A stretch of 64,000 bases of DNA from Leuconostoc pseudomesenteroides KCTC 3652. Its GTDB lineage: Bacteria; Bacillota; Bacilli; Lactobacillales; Lactobacillaceae. The notes under the pieces were generated by a model. It was given only the letters and a program-made list of their open reading frames with translations, made no database searches and was not told where the DNA came from. Positions 1 to 8,211 of this stretch are shown here, piece after piece. The DNA is taken from assembly GCF_014634745.1 (NCBI RefSeq), contig NZ_BMBP01000003.1:62001-126000 (forward strand), read 5' to 3'. The translations under genes were made by a program, and so were the position numbers. The first letter of the stretch is position 1. Each line of letters begins with the position of its first letter.

Positions 1-298
1 TGACAAATTGATCAATAACCATTGACAAAATGTCTAAACGATCATTGCGCGCCAGCAGCTGAATCAAATTTTGAATTGACTCAGCTGCGCCCTTTGTGAG
101 CGTCTGCAACAATTGATCACGATCTGTTATCGCTAAATCCGAAGCAGTCACAACAGTTACAAAACTTGGATTCTCAGTAATTAACTTTTGAATCGTTTCT
201 AAGTCATGCAAGACATCATCAAGCTGATCTCGTTCACTTGCTAGCTCAAAAATTGCTTTGGCGTATTGGTCAGCAATATCTTTAATATTTTTTGCCAT
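1..298 (-). CDS. atpH: F1F0 ATP synthase delta subunit (partial, C-terminus off window)
   Basis: This is the N-terminal 99 residues of the F1 delta subunit, the stalk protein that links F1 to the peripheral b subunits. The protein begins MAKNIKDIADQYAKAIFELA, which matches the delta-subunit N-terminal helical domain. The ATG at 298 follows an AAGGAG ribosome site at about 305-310. It is the fourth gene of the atpB-E-F-H run and starts 11 bp after atpF. The gene runs off the left edge, so its 3' part and the F1 genes expected next (atpA, G, D, C) are not visible. Confidence 0.93.
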   Translation of the reverse strand, partial: MAKNIKDIADQYAKAIFELASERDQLDDVLHDLETIQKLITENPSFVTVVTASDLAITDRDQLLQTLTKGAAESIQNLIQLLARNDRLDILSMVIDQFV

Positions 299-309
299 CC
301 CAATACTCC

Positions 310-813
310 TTATTTAGTTTCTAAATCTGAAATGTAAGCATCAATTAATGCTTGTTGATCATTCAACGACAATTCCTTTTGCATTAACTTTGATGCAATA
401 GCCACTGAAAGGGCTGCTACATCGTCTTTTGCACCTGAAATTGCGTCTTCCTTGAGCTTTTGTGCATCCGTCTGAGCTTGTTGATTGATTGACGTTGCGC
501 GATCAGTTGCAGCAGCAATCAAAGAATCACTTTGCTTTTGAGCACTTGCCTTGGCATCTGCTACCACTTTTGTGGCATTTTGACGTGTCTCAGCTAGCTC
601 AGATTGACGTTGTGATGCTAATTGTTCTGCCTCTTGACGCGCTGACTCAGCACCGTCAATATCAGAAGAAATTTTATCTGCACGTTCGTCAAGAATTTTT
701 GTCAATGGTCCGTAGGCCACCTTCTTCAAAATGAGCATCAACAAGAGGAAGGCAATGATAATAAACAGCATATTTCCCAATGGAAGTGCTGCTAATGTTG
801 TTAATCCCAACAT
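310..813 (-). CDS. atpF: F1F0 ATP synthase F0 subunit b
   Basis: Peripheral-stalk subunit b, 167 aa. It has a single hydrophobic N-terminal membrane segment (about residues 12-30), then the conserved KKVAYGPLTKILDER stretch, then a long Ala/Gln/Glu/Lys-rich region that should form the dimeric coiled coil holding F1 to F0. Length and layout are normal for the family. It sits between atpE and atpH with short gaps, which supports a single transcript. The ATG at 813 is preceded by a GGAGGAAAA ribosome site. Confidence 0.95.
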   Translation of the reverse strand: MLGLTTLAALPLGNMLFIIIAFLLLMLILKKVAYGPLTKILDERADKISSDIDGAESARQEAEQLASQRQSELAETRQNATKVVADAKASAQKQSDSLIAAATDRATSINQQAQTDAQKLKEDAISGAKDDVAALSVAIASKLMQKELSLNDQQALIDAYISDLETK

Positions 814-839
814 GATTTTCCTCCGCTACTATTGTGTGA

Positions 840-1124
<285 letters not shown>

Positions 1125-1237
1125 CTATATAGATGATACGCTCTCGCGTTCTTTTGGCAAACCAACTCGTGTCATAACCCCATTAAACGTCTAAGTTTAG
1201 TGCGATTGTGGCACAAATCCCATTTGCTCCAACAACA

Positions 1238-1963
1238 CTATTCATTACCTGACAATTGTGAAATAAACACGCCAGTCAAAATAACAAATACGTATGCCTG
1301 AATGGCACCAATAAAGAGTGAAAATCCTTGCCAAACCATTTCGATTGGCAATGACAACACTGACCAAAGACCATTAAAATGTCCTGGCCATGCCAAACTG
1401 TTAGCTACGAGTGTCAGCAACATTTCACCAGCGAAGATGTTACCGAACAAACGCAGTGACAACGTCAAGAAATTGGCTAATTGTTCAATAATATTCAACG
1501 GCAACATCCATGCATACGGGGTGAAGAACATATTCTTGATATAGCCTTTAAAGCCAAGTTCTTGCACACCCATACCATGAGCTACCATTAACGACATAAT
1601 TGCCAAGGTCATTGTTACAATTGGGTTGGCCGTTGGTGACTTAATATAAGTCACACCATCACCAAGCTTAATTTGTAACAGCAAGCCCATTTCGTTTGAC
1701 ACAATTACAAAGAAAAACAATGTAAATGCGAACAAACCAAATTGACGTGCTTGTTTTTTTGATAGTTGTCCACCAACGATACCGTTCGTGAAATCTAGCA
1801 AATATTCAATCACATTTTGCCGCTTGTTAGGTTTTACACTAAGATTGCGGGTCAATACAACTGAGACAATGACAACAATTGCCATAGCCAGCAACGTTGA
1901 AATAATTGTGGTCCAATCAAAGGTCAAACCAAGAAACTTAAACGTTGCCGTTGGGTCATCCAT
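1238..1963 (-). CDS. atpB: F1F0 ATP synthase F0 subunit a
   Basis: Membrane subunit a, 241 aa, provides the two half channels for protons next to the c ring. R171 in LSLRLFGNIFAGE is the essential arginine of the family, and the C-terminal QAYVFVILTGVFISQ segment matches the last conserved helix. About five to six hydrophobic stretches are visible. The ATG at 1963 follows an AAGGAGAAGG-type site. It is the first gene of the operon here. No atpI lies upstream: the next gene on this strand is uraA, separated by a terminator and a candidate promoter. Confidence 0.96.
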   Translation of the reverse strand: MDDPTATFKFLGLTFDWTTIISTLLAMAIVVIVSVVLTRNLSVKPNKRQNVIEYLLDFTNGIVGGQLSKKQARQFGLFAFTLFFFVIVSNEMGLLLQIKLGDGVTYIKSPTANPIVTMTLAIMSLMVAHGMGVQELGFKGYIKNMFFTPYAWMLPLNIIEQLANFLTLSLRLFGNIFAGEMLLTLVANSLAWPGHFNGLWSVLSLPIEMVWQGFSLFIGAIQAYVFVILTGVFISQLSGNE

Positions 1964-2022
1964 GCGCCTTCTCCTTTCTCAAATATTTGGCGAAGTGGTC
2001 GTAAGTATTTCGGCTATTCGTC

Positions 2023-2051
2023 ATAATATAAATCTATGATACGCCTTTCAG
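2023..2051 (-). promoter_or_regulatory. Candidate promoter of the atp operon
   Basis: On the minus strand CTGAAA (-35, 2046-2051) and TATTAT (-10, 2023-2028) are separated by 17 bp, about 55 bp upstream of atpB. The -10 matches 5/6 and the -35 4/6. The remainder of the 1964-2267 gap holds only AT-rich sequence and the uraA terminator. Confidence 0.5.
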
Positions 2052-2202
2052 TTTGAATTTCAACTACTTAGCGAACCTTTTTCACAAACTTTTTATTATC
2101 TTGACTTTGTAAGGTTGTCAACTTAGTTATCAACGCCCATAAATTAAAATTTTAACCGATTAATTTCGATCGACAACAAGATTATTTCATCACAATTTCG
2201 AT

Positions 2203-2245
2203 CAAAAAAGTGCTGCGTTTCAGCCTTTACAGGCTAACGCAGCAC
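2203..2245 (-). terminator. Rho-independent terminator of uraA
   Basis: GTGCTGCGTT (2210-2219) pairs with AACGCAGCAC (2236-2245). An inner AGCCT/AGGCT stem closes a 4-nt loop. On the minus strand it is followed by six T (2204-2209), 22 bp after the uraA stop. Confidence 0.9.
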
Positions 2246-2267
2246 CTCCTAACAAGGTTTATTAAAA

Positions 2268-3542
2268 TTACTTTTCACTGGCAGCCACTTTTGGCAAAAC
2301 CAGATTCAACACAATACCCAAAACGGTAGCGATAGCGACACCTGAAAAATCGACTTGCGAACTCAACTGTAAATGGAAATTACCAATACCAACCACAAGA
2401 ATCGGTGCAGCAATCATCAAATTACGCTTTTTGCTATAGTCAACCTTATTGTCCACAATGACCTGCAAACCCGCCGCCGCAATGACGCCGTAAAGCATGA
2501 AGCCAACACCCCCAGTAACCGCACCAGGAATAGTTGAAATCAACGCAGATAATTTACCAATGAAACTAAAGACAACAGCGAAGAATGCCGCACCACCAAT
2601 AACCCATACAGAGTATACACGACTCAACTGCATCACACCTATATTTTCACCGTAAGACGTTACCGCTGGTCCACCAACTAATCCAGCGACTACTGAAGCC
2701 GTACCATCACCAGTTAACGTACGCTTCAAGCCAGGATTAGCGAAAAAATCATGTCCAGTAATTTTAGACAATACCATCAAATGACCTAAATGTTCTGATA
2801 GGGTTACTAACGCCAAAGGCGCCATGCTCAGCACCGCTGCCGGATAAAAGACAAATCCATTCTTACCAATGAACGTTTCAAAGTTAGGTAATTGGAACCA
2901 GTGCGCTGAAGCAACTGGGCTTAGGTCAACTAAACCAACCATTAACGCGACAATATAACCAAATATAATCCCTAACAACACGGGAAGTAGTCCCAAGAAA
3001 CCTTTTAAGAACATATTAAACGCAATTGTCGCAAGGAGTGTAACCAAAGCAACAACAAAGACGCGCCAATCATATTTATTGTTCAGCATTGTCGCAGAGC
3101 TAGCAGCCGATCCTGCCAAACTCAGACCAATAACCATAATAATCGGACCAACAACTTCTGCTGGAAAAATGTATTCAATCCAACCAGTTCCTGTAAATGT
3201 CACAACAAGAGCAACAATTAAGTAGACTAGACCAACGGAAATAATACCTTGCGCGACCGCTGGATAGCCAATTGTTTTCAAAAGCGAAGCCATCGGTATA
3301 ATAAAGGCAAAACTTGAGCCCATGTACGCTGGTACTTTACCACGTGTAATCAGTAGGTGTAATAGTGTGCCGACTCCCGAAGTAAACAAGGCCACACCGG
3401 GATTTAACCCAACTAGCAACGGCACTAAGACTGTTGCGCCAAACATTGAAAACAAGTGCTGAAGTGATAATCCAAGCCACACTAAAAATGGTGGTTTGTC
3501 ATGAAGATCATAGATAGCATTGCTATTGGTATTTTCTGACAT
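2268..3542 (-). CDS. uraA: Uracil permease (NCS2/UraA family)
   Basis: Membrane uracil:proton symporter of the NCS2 family, 424 aa from the ATG at 3542, which follows an AGGAGAG site. The segments LSLQHLFSMFGATVLVP near the N-terminus and GKVPAYMGSSFAFI are hallmarks of UraA/PyrP proteins, and the rest is a chain of about 14 hydrophobic segments. The frame is open to 3707, but that extra 55-residue lead is cysteine-rich and overlaps the leader hairpins, so it is rejected. It is monocistronic, with a strong terminator after it and a long structured leader before it (3543-3942). Import of uracil for salvage is family knowledge; purine transport is unlikely given the UraA-type motifs. Confidence 0.9.
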   Translation of the reverse strand: MSENTNSNAIYDLHDKPPFLVWLGLSLQHLFSMFGATVLVPLLVGLNPGVALFTSGVGTLLHLLITRGKVPAYMGSSFAFIIPMASLLKTIGYPAVAQGIISVGLVYLIVALVVTFTGTGWIEYIFPAEVVGPIIMVIGLSLAGSAASSATMLNNKYDWRVFVVALVTLLATIAFNMFLKGFLGLLPVLLGIIFGYIVALMVGLVDLSPVASAHWFQLPNFETFIGKNGFVFYPAAVLSMAPLALVTLSEHLGHLMVLSKITGHDFFANPGLKRTLTGDGTASVVAGLVGGPAVTSYGENIGVMQLSRVYSVWVIGGAAFFAVVFSFIGKLSALISTIPGAVTGGVGFMLYGVIAAAGLQVIVDNKVDYSKKRNLMIAAPILVVGIGNFHLQLSSQVDFSGVAIATVLGIVLNLVLPKVAASEK

Positions 3543-3578
3543 AATTACTCTCCTGAACGTATTGAATCTATTATATAC

Positions 3579-3617
3579 AAAAAACCTGACTTCATGCACG
3601 ATGATGTCAGGTTTTTT
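3579..3617 (-). terminator. Terminator or attenuator hairpin in the uraA leader
   Basis: On the minus strand CCTGAC and GTCAGG flank a roughly 15-nt loop and are followed by TTTTTTG. The hairpin lies about 35 bp upstream of the uraA start, so it either ends the upstream transcript or attenuates uraA. An upstream hairpin with 7-bp GTGTTGC/GCAACAC arms (3656-3687) could be part of a switch. I could not recognise a PyrR-binding consensus. Confidence 0.7.
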
Positions 3618-3735
3618 GTTATATGATTTTGTCAAATATGCGCGGCAAACGCATAGTGTTGCTGAAACATCCACTGTCACGCAACACCTCGCTTCTTGAC
3701 AGTACACAACGTCATCCCACTATTATTGGGGTGGT

Positions 3736-3752
3736 CAGACAAAATTTGTCTG
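3736..3752. repeat. 17-bp inverted repeat in the uraA leader
   Basis: CAGACAAA and TTTGTCTG are perfect 8-bp arms around one central base. It lies in the leader between the small CRE-driven ORF and uraA. It could be an RNA hairpin or a protein-binding site; no T-run follows. Confidence 0.4.
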
Positions 3753-3852
3753 CTACATATATATCATTTGGATAACTTGTGTACTTTTGCGACGTCAGTT
3801 GATTGCGCTTTATCATTAGCATTTGTTTATTCACATTGGAATAATTAATTAA

Positions 3853-3927
3853 TCTCAACCTTAGTCTGCGAGGCGTTGCCTTGAACTGCTTCAATTTCTG
3901 TCAAATTGTTTTGCGACATTCATGGCC
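3853..3927 (-). CDS. Putative 24-codon leader ORF downstream of a CRE promoter
   Basis: A short ORF encodes MSQNNLTEIEAVQGNASQTK plus four more residues and then TAA. It starts just after an excellent AGGAGG site (minus strand, 3922-3935 region). It is placed about 20 nt downstream of a strong extended -10 promoter overlapped by a CcpA site. I do not recognise the peptide. It is polar, lacks a signal peptide or membrane segment, and may be a leader peptide, the 5' remnant of a decayed gene, or the coding part of a dual-function small RNA. The exact start may be the preceding ATG four bases upstream, which is in another frame and stops after ten codons. Support is the ribosome site and promoter only. 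Confidence 0.45.
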
Positions 3928-3948
3928 TCCTCTTATTTGATTAACTAT

Positions 3949-3977
3949 AGTATATCACCATTTGTAAGCGCTTTCAA
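3949..3977 (-). promoter_or_regulatory. Extended -10 promoter overlapped by a CcpA site (CRE)
   Basis: On the minus strand TTGAAA (3972-3977), a 17-bp spacer and TGATATACT (-10 hexamer 3949-3954) form a strong extended promoter. A sequence at 3963-3976, TGTAAGCGCTTTCA, fits the catabolite-responsive element consensus at every fixed position and covers the spacer and -35, a position expected to repress. The transcript would cover the 24-codon ORF and the uraA leader. Confidence 0.7.
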
Positions 3978-3995
3978 CTATTTTTTATCCTTATT

Positions 3996-5993
3996 TTAGT
4001 ACACTATTTGACCGACATAGTCCCCACCATGACCATCAAAATCCAATTCTTCATCAATTTTAACGGTGGCGGTTTCCGGTAATTCGAGGCAAATCACCAT
4101 AATCGTTGCCATTTTGTCAGCTTCATGAATTGCTTTAATGTTCATATCTGCCAGCTTATCGCCATGTTTAACATGATCACCGACGGTAATTTTGAGATCA
4201 AATGGTGCACCATTCATAGCGACTGTGTCAATGCCCATGTGAACCAACACATCTGTACCACGCTCTGTTTTAATACCAATAGCATGTTGTGTTGGTGCAA
4301 TCATTGTAATTTCACCATCAATCGGCGCTAAAACATTGCCGTTAGCAGGTTCAATTGCAAAACCATCACCCATCACTTTGCTAGCAAAGGTATCATCTTT
4401 GACATGTTCTAAATGTAAAAGTTGCCCATCAGCTACCGCAAAAAGTGATTCAACTACTGTATCCTTGATCGGTGTTGTCGTTTCCGAGGGTATCATTTCG
4501 CTTGATTTTAATGGTACCGTCAGCGTCGGTGACAAGTTGCCGTCATAAATGTTTTGAATATTATCTGCCACAAATTGCACATCTGGTCCAATCACAATAT
4601 GAATTTGATGTTGATCTAAAACATTAACGCCCATAACACCCGGTGCATGTTTTAAAGCATTAACATCAGCCAATGCCGTATCCGTCATTTTGTAACGTAA
4701 ACGCGTCGTACAATTATATAAATAAGTTAAATTGTCTTTTGCCTTATCTCCACCCAAAGCTTGCCAAATCACACGTGCAGTGCGTAAATACTTGTCTTCT
4801 GTTGACGAACTGAGCACGACATCACTTTCTGCCGAATTATTTTCTTTTGGATCACGACCCGGTGTCATCAAATTGAATTTTTGAATTGCAAAATTAAAAA
4901 TCACATAATACAAAATCGCGAATACAATCCCTTGTAGTAACAACATATATGGCTTGTTAGCCAAAGGCATTTTGAACGCTAATACGTAGTCGACCAGCCC
5001 GGCTGAAAACCCAAAGCCAGATGTCCAATGGAAAAAAGCAGCAATTGCCAAGCTCAAACCAGTTAGAGCTGCGTGAATCAAATACAGTGGCCACGCAACA
5101 AACATGAATGAGAACTCTAAAGGCTCTGTTACACCTGTAAAGAATGAGGCAACGCCTGCTGCCAACATTAACGAACCAATCCGTTTCTTTTGCTCTGGTA
5201 ACGCATTACGATATATGGCATACGCCCCTGCCGGCAAACCAAACATCATAATTGGGAAAAATCCTGCCTGATAACGACCGGTAATGCCCAAAACACCATG
5301 GGAATCCCAAAAATTACCAATATCATTAATCCCCGCCACTTTAAACCAAAAAACCGAATTCAAGGCATGATGTAGGCCAGTTGGAATCAGTAATCGGTTA
5401 AAGAAACCATACAATCCTGCCCCAATCCAACCAAGATTAGAAATAGTTGTTGCAAAAGCAACTAATGCCGCATAAACAAACGGCCACACCACAATCATCA
5501 CAATACTAAATATCAGCATCGCCAAGGCCGTTAAAATAGGTACTAATCGCTTACCACTAAAAAAAGACAACGCTTGAGGCAATTTTGTTTGTCCAAACTT
5601 ATCAAAAAGCGCGGCTGCGACTAAACCAGATACAATACCAAATAAGACATTGTTGTGCGTTGGTGTACCAAAGGCGGCGTTAACCGCTGTTATTTTTTGA
5701 CCAAACAACGTCGCAATATTTTCTGGACGCAGTACATAGTCTGTCAGCGCGTACCCAACGACTGCTGCCAAAGCAACCGCCCCATCCTTTTTATTGGACA
5801 TTCCCAAAGCTAAGCCTACTGCAAATAAAAGTGCCAAGATATCAAGTATCGAGCCACCCGCAAGCTTCAAAACGCCACTTACAAACCAAGTAGCTGGTAA
5901 CCAATTACCAATACCTGTCAAAATCGCAGCAGCTGGTAACACTGCCACTGGCAGCATCAATGAGCGTCCTATTCTTTGAAAATAATCTTTCAT
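3996..5993 (-). CDS. PTS sugar transporter subunit EIICBA (glucose/N-acetylglucosamine family)
   Basis: A single-chain phosphotransferase permease of 665 aa with domain order C-B-A. Residues 1 to about 385 form the membrane EIIC domain, with the GKRLVPI, NRLLIPTGLHHALN and FFPIMMFGLPAGA segments seen in NagE-type permeases. The phosphorylated EIIB cysteine is C428 in the NCTTRLR motif. The EIIA histidine is H585 in VLVHMGID. The fused IIA means that it needs only HPr and EI. N-acetylglucosamine is the best substrate guess by recalled similarity to NagE; glucose is the alternative. The ATG at 5993 has a GGGTGAGG site; a TTG five codons upstream is possible. It is flanked by a CRE at 3963, though that faces the next gene. 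Confidence 0.88.
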   Translation of the reverse strand: MKDYFQRIGRSLMLPVAVLPAAAILTGIGNWLPATWFVSGVLKLAGGSILDILALLFAVGLALGMSNKKDGAVALAAVVGYALTDYVLRPENIATLFGQKITAVNAAFGTPTHNNVLFGIVSGLVAAALFDKFGQTKLPQALSFFSGKRLVPILTALAMLIFSIVMIVVWPFVYAALVAFATTISNLGWIGAGLYGFFNRLLIPTGLHHALNSVFWFKVAGINDIGNFWDSHGVLGITGRYQAGFFPIMMFGLPAGAYAIYRNALPEQKKRIGSLMLAAGVASFFTGVTEPLEFSFMFVAWPLYLIHAALTGLSLAIAAFFHWTSGFGFSAGLVDYVLAFKMPLANKPYMLLLQGIVFAILYYVIFNFAIQKFNLMTPGRDPKENNSAESDVVLSSSTEDKYLRTARVIWQALGGDKAKDNLTYLYNCTTRLRYKMTDTALADVNALKHAPGVMGVNVLDQHQIHIVIGPDVQFVADNIQNIYDGNLSPTLTVPLKSSEMIPSETTTPIKDTVVESLFAVADGQLLHLEHVKDDTFASKVMGDGFAIEPANGNVLAPIDGEITMIAPTQHAIGIKTERGTDVLVHMGIDTVAMNGAPFDLKITVGDHVKHGDKLADMNIKAIHEADKMATIMVICLELPETATVKIDEELDFDGHGGDYVGQIVY

Positions 5994-6007
5994 AACCTCA
6001 CCCACCA

Positions 6008-6031
6008 ATTTGTGCTAATTTAAGCACAAAT
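6008..6031 (-). promoter_or_regulatory. Inverted repeat in the PTS gene leader
   Basis: ATTTGTGCT (6008-6016) and AGCACAAAT (6023-6031) form perfect 9-bp arms with a 6-nt loop, ending next to the ribosome site of the PTS gene. As RNA it would form a hairpin beside the start; as DNA it could be an operator. The remaining leader (6032-6188) is AT-rich with no clear promoter. Confidence 0.4.
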
Positions 6032-6188
6032 GCAGCGATTCCTTTCCCTATATGACATAACACTACTGATAATAACGCTTTTTAGGACAAATAAGTTTTT
6101 TCATGTAAACTTTCATAACACATCAAAACCATTTTCACAACATATACCAATGTACACTTTTCCACTAGAAAAAGCAATAAATTGCAAT

Positions 6189-6217
6189 AAAAAAAGGTAT
6201 ACCAATTTTGGTACACC
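6189..6217 (-). terminator. Terminator of gpmA
   Basis: On the minus strand GGTGTACCAA and TTGGTATACC form a 10-bp stem (one G.T pair) followed by a T-run. It lies 19 bp after the gpmA stop. Confidence 0.85.
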
Positions 6218-6235
6218 TAAGAATGATAATTAGCT

Positions 6236-6949
6236 TTATTTTGTTAATGTTGTCTTTGATACAACTTCCAAATTGTCATCCAAGTCGTAAACTAGAGGTT
6301 GTCCATTCGCAATTTCAAGATTCAAAATATCATCATCTGAAATATGTTCGATATGCTTAGCCAAGGCACGGAGTGAATTACCATGAGCGGCGATGACAAC
6401 ATTTTTGCCAGCTTTCAAGTCCTTTGAAATGTTTGATTCCCAGAAAGGTAATACACGTTCCAAAGTAATCTTCAAATTTTCACCTAATGGCAATTCACCT
6501 TCAGGTACATCGGCGTAACGACGATCAAACGCAGGATATGTCTTACCTTGAACTGTCATTGTTTCATCGTATGAATCCAACAATGGTGGCAAAACATCGT
6601 ATGAACGACGCCAAATATGAACTTGTTCGTCGCCCCACTTTTCAGCAGCTTCAGCCTTATTTTGACCTTGCAAAGCGCCATAGTGACGTTCGTTAAGGCG
6701 CCATGACTTCTCTTCAGGAATAAACAATTGACCAGCCTCTTCCAAAGCATAGTGCAACGTTGTAATCGCACGTGTCAAAACTGATGTATAAGCCTGATCA
6801 AATTGGATACCTTCAGCCGCCAACAATTCGCCAGCTTCCTTTGCTTGTTCAACACCCTTGTCTGACAACTTTGTGTCAATCCAACCATTGAATAAGTTCA
6901 ATGCGTTCCATTCACTTTGACCATGACGGATTAGTACTAATTTAGCCAT
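6236..6949 (-). CDS. gpmA: 2,3-bisphosphoglycerate-dependent phosphoglycerate mutase
   Basis: Glycolytic enzyme interconverting 3- and 2-phosphoglycerate, 237 aa. H9 in [12 protein letters not shown] is the phosphorylated histidine, and the second catalytic histidine lies in [13 protein letters not shown]. The [13 protein letters not shown] stretch is typical of dPGM. The ATG at 6949 is spaced 10 nt from AAGGAG; a TTG three codons earlier is too close to it. It is monocistronic, with its own extended -10 promoter and a terminator. Confidence 0.96.
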   Translation of the reverse strand: MAKLVLIRHGQSEWNALNLFNGWIDTKLSDKGVEQAKEAGELLAAEGIQFDQAYTSVLTRAITTLHYALEEAGQLFIPEEKSWRLNERHYGALQGQNKAEAAEKWGDEQVHIWRRSYDVLPPLLDSYDETMTVQGKTYPAFDRRYADVPEGELPLGENLKITLERVLPFWESNISKDLKAGKNVVIAAHGNSLRALAKHIEHISDDDILNLEIANGQPLVYDLDDNLEVVSKTTLTK

Positions 6950-6996
6950 TTGTTCCAAACTCCTTAGTTTATGTTTGTGTTAATCGTAACGATATC

Positions 6997-7005
6997 ATTA
7001 TACCA
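6997..7005 (-). promoter_or_regulatory. Extended -10 promoter of gpmA
   Basis: The minus strand carries TGGTATAAT, about 48 bp upstream of the gpmA ATG. The extended TG compensates for a poor -35, which would fall in the T-run of the csp terminator. Confidence 0.6.
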
Positions 7006-7017
7006 CGAAATCACGAC

Positions 7018-7042
7018 ACAAAAAAACTCGCCGAAGCGAGTT
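7018..7042 (-). terminator. Terminator of the cold-shock gene
   Basis: On the minus strand AACTCGC, a TTCG tetraloop and GCGAGTT are followed by a T-run. Confidence 0.92.
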
Positions 7043-7057
7043 CTTTCTAATTGGTTA

Positions 7058-7258
7058 TTAGCCCTTAACGATGTTAACAGCTTGCAAACCACGGTCACCA
7101 CTTTCAACTTCGAAAGTAACTGCTTGACCTTCGTCAAGAGTCTTGAAGCCGTCGCCTTGGATTGCTGAGAAGTGTGCAAATACATCTTCGCCGTTTTCGC
7201 GTGTGATGAATCCGTAACCCTTTTCGCCGTTAAACCACTTTACTGTGCCTTTTTCCAT
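7058..7258 (-). CDS. Cold-shock protein (CspA/B family)
   Basis: Single-stranded nucleic-acid chaperone of 66 aa folding as one cold-shock domain. Both RNA-binding motifs are present: RNP1 as KGYGFI and RNP2 as DVFAHF, with the aromatic W8/F9 near [14 protein letters not shown]. The ATG at 7258 follows AAAGGAGAAAC; the longer open frame to 7288 adds residues atypical for Csp. It is monocistronic with a terminator and a leader of about 110 nt, which fits the long structured 5' UTRs of csp genes. Confidence 0.95.
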   Translation of the reverse strand: MEKGTVKWFNGEKGYGFITRENGEDVFAHFSAIQGDGFKTLDEGQAVTFEVESGDRGLQAVNIVKG

Positions 7259-7374
7259 GATATGTTTCTCCTTTGGTGTGCTCACCAAGTAATATTGTGC
7301 GTAATCTAAAATAATTGGTACTGAGCGCCTTCCGAAAAAAACAAATCAAAATCAAAAACTTTTATTACCCCATT

Positions 7375-7402
7375 AGTGTAACACATTCACAGAAATTAGC
7401 AA
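7375..7402 (-). promoter_or_regulatory. Candidate csp promoter
   Basis: TTGCTA (7397-7402), a 16-bp spacer and TACACT (7375-7380) on the minus strand would give a leader of about 110 nt before the csp start. Confidence 0.45.
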
Positions 7403-7486
7403 GTAATACACTAATAACTGTAATTCTTTTTCATTCCCAATTATTGGATTATTTTTTTCACCGATTAAAAGCAACTTCAATAGTAT

Positions 7487-7524
7487 CAAAAAAACGTTTC
7501 CAACCTGTTTAAGGCGAAAACGTT
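7487..7524 (-). terminator. Terminator after the DUF4811/efflux pair
   Basis: On the minus strand AACGTTTTC pairs with GAAACGTT (one bulged base) and is followed by seven T, 10 bp after the DUF4811 stop. Confidence 0.75.
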
Positions 7525-7533
7525 GATGACATA

Positions 7534-8211
7534 TTATTTAATATTTAACGCTTTTTTGACTGCTGCAACTTGTAACTGTGCTGCTTTGTCTGGATCTGTT
7601 TTTGCCAAGGTAGCTAACTGTGCTTGCTGTTGGGCTAGTGCTTGCTTTTCAGCATCCGTTTTTGGCGTCATTTTCGATTGCAATGACTTAGCTTGAGTCG
7701 TCGTCAAAGCAACCCAAGTGCTTGGCACTTGATAAACAACATGCTTATTTTTAAGTTGGTGATTATTGCCACCAATACCAAACATCAACCGCATTGTGGC
7801 ATTTTTATAAACATAACGCGTTGTTTTCGTAATTTTGTAGGCTTTATTGCCAGAAATATTAGACATACGAGAACTGGTATTCAAGTTAGGCTTTGCAATC
7901 GTTGTTTTTTTAGCATTGTCTGTAGCACGGTAAACATAGACATTTTCAGCGCCGTTTGTACCAACACCTTGATAAAGCAATAGACCAAATCCCTGTGACG
8001 CTGTTCCGGCTGTGTAGATTTGTTTTTTGGTTGTGGTGGTGACTTCCTTCATACCGTAGTGTGAATTCATGTTAGCCGCAACGCCAGCAACACTTAAAAC
8101 CAAACCTACAAACATAATCACTGTCGTTACAATACGTACGCCACGATTAGTAATCATCATATTTGCCACAAAGGCCAAAATAGCAAATAACGCTATCAAC
8201 AAAATAATCAT
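7534..8211 (-). CDS. DUF4811 domain membrane protein
   Basis: A 225-aa protein with two N-terminal membrane segments (about residues 1-17 and 26-47) and a Thr/Lys-rich soluble part. The sequence fits my memory of the DUF4811 family, which in lactic acid bacteria usually sits beside a DHA2 multidrug efflux gene. Function is unknown. Its ATG overlaps the efflux gene stop by one base (TAATG), so translation is probably coupled. A role as an accessory to the pump is inference from this arrangement alone. Confidence 0.75.
   Translation of the reverse strand: MIILLIALFAILAFVANMMITNRGVRIVTTVIMFVGLVLSVAGVAANMNSHYGMKEVTTTTKKQIYTAGTASQGFGLLLYQGVGTNGAENVYVYRATDNAKKTTIAKPNLNTSSRMSNISGNKAYKITKTTRYVYKNATMRLMFGIGGNNHQLKNKHVVYQVPSTWVALTTTQAKSLQSKMTPKTDAEKQALAQQQAQLATLAKTDPDKAAQLQVAAVKKALNIK

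Noticed and set aside
3560-3720. PyrR-binding attenuator for uraA
   Set aside because: Hairpin and terminator exist, but I could not find the PyrR-binding loop consensus; kept as an unspecified leader structure.
3712-3894. A 60-codon frame in the uraA leader
   Set aside because: It lacks a ribosome site, runs through the leader palindrome, and its composition does not look like a protein. The 24-codon ORF in another frame has better signals.
7490-7524. Catabolite-responsive element upstream of csp
   Set aside because: The AAACGTT sequences are the two arms of the DUF4811 operon terminator; they fail the CRE consensus at the 3' end.
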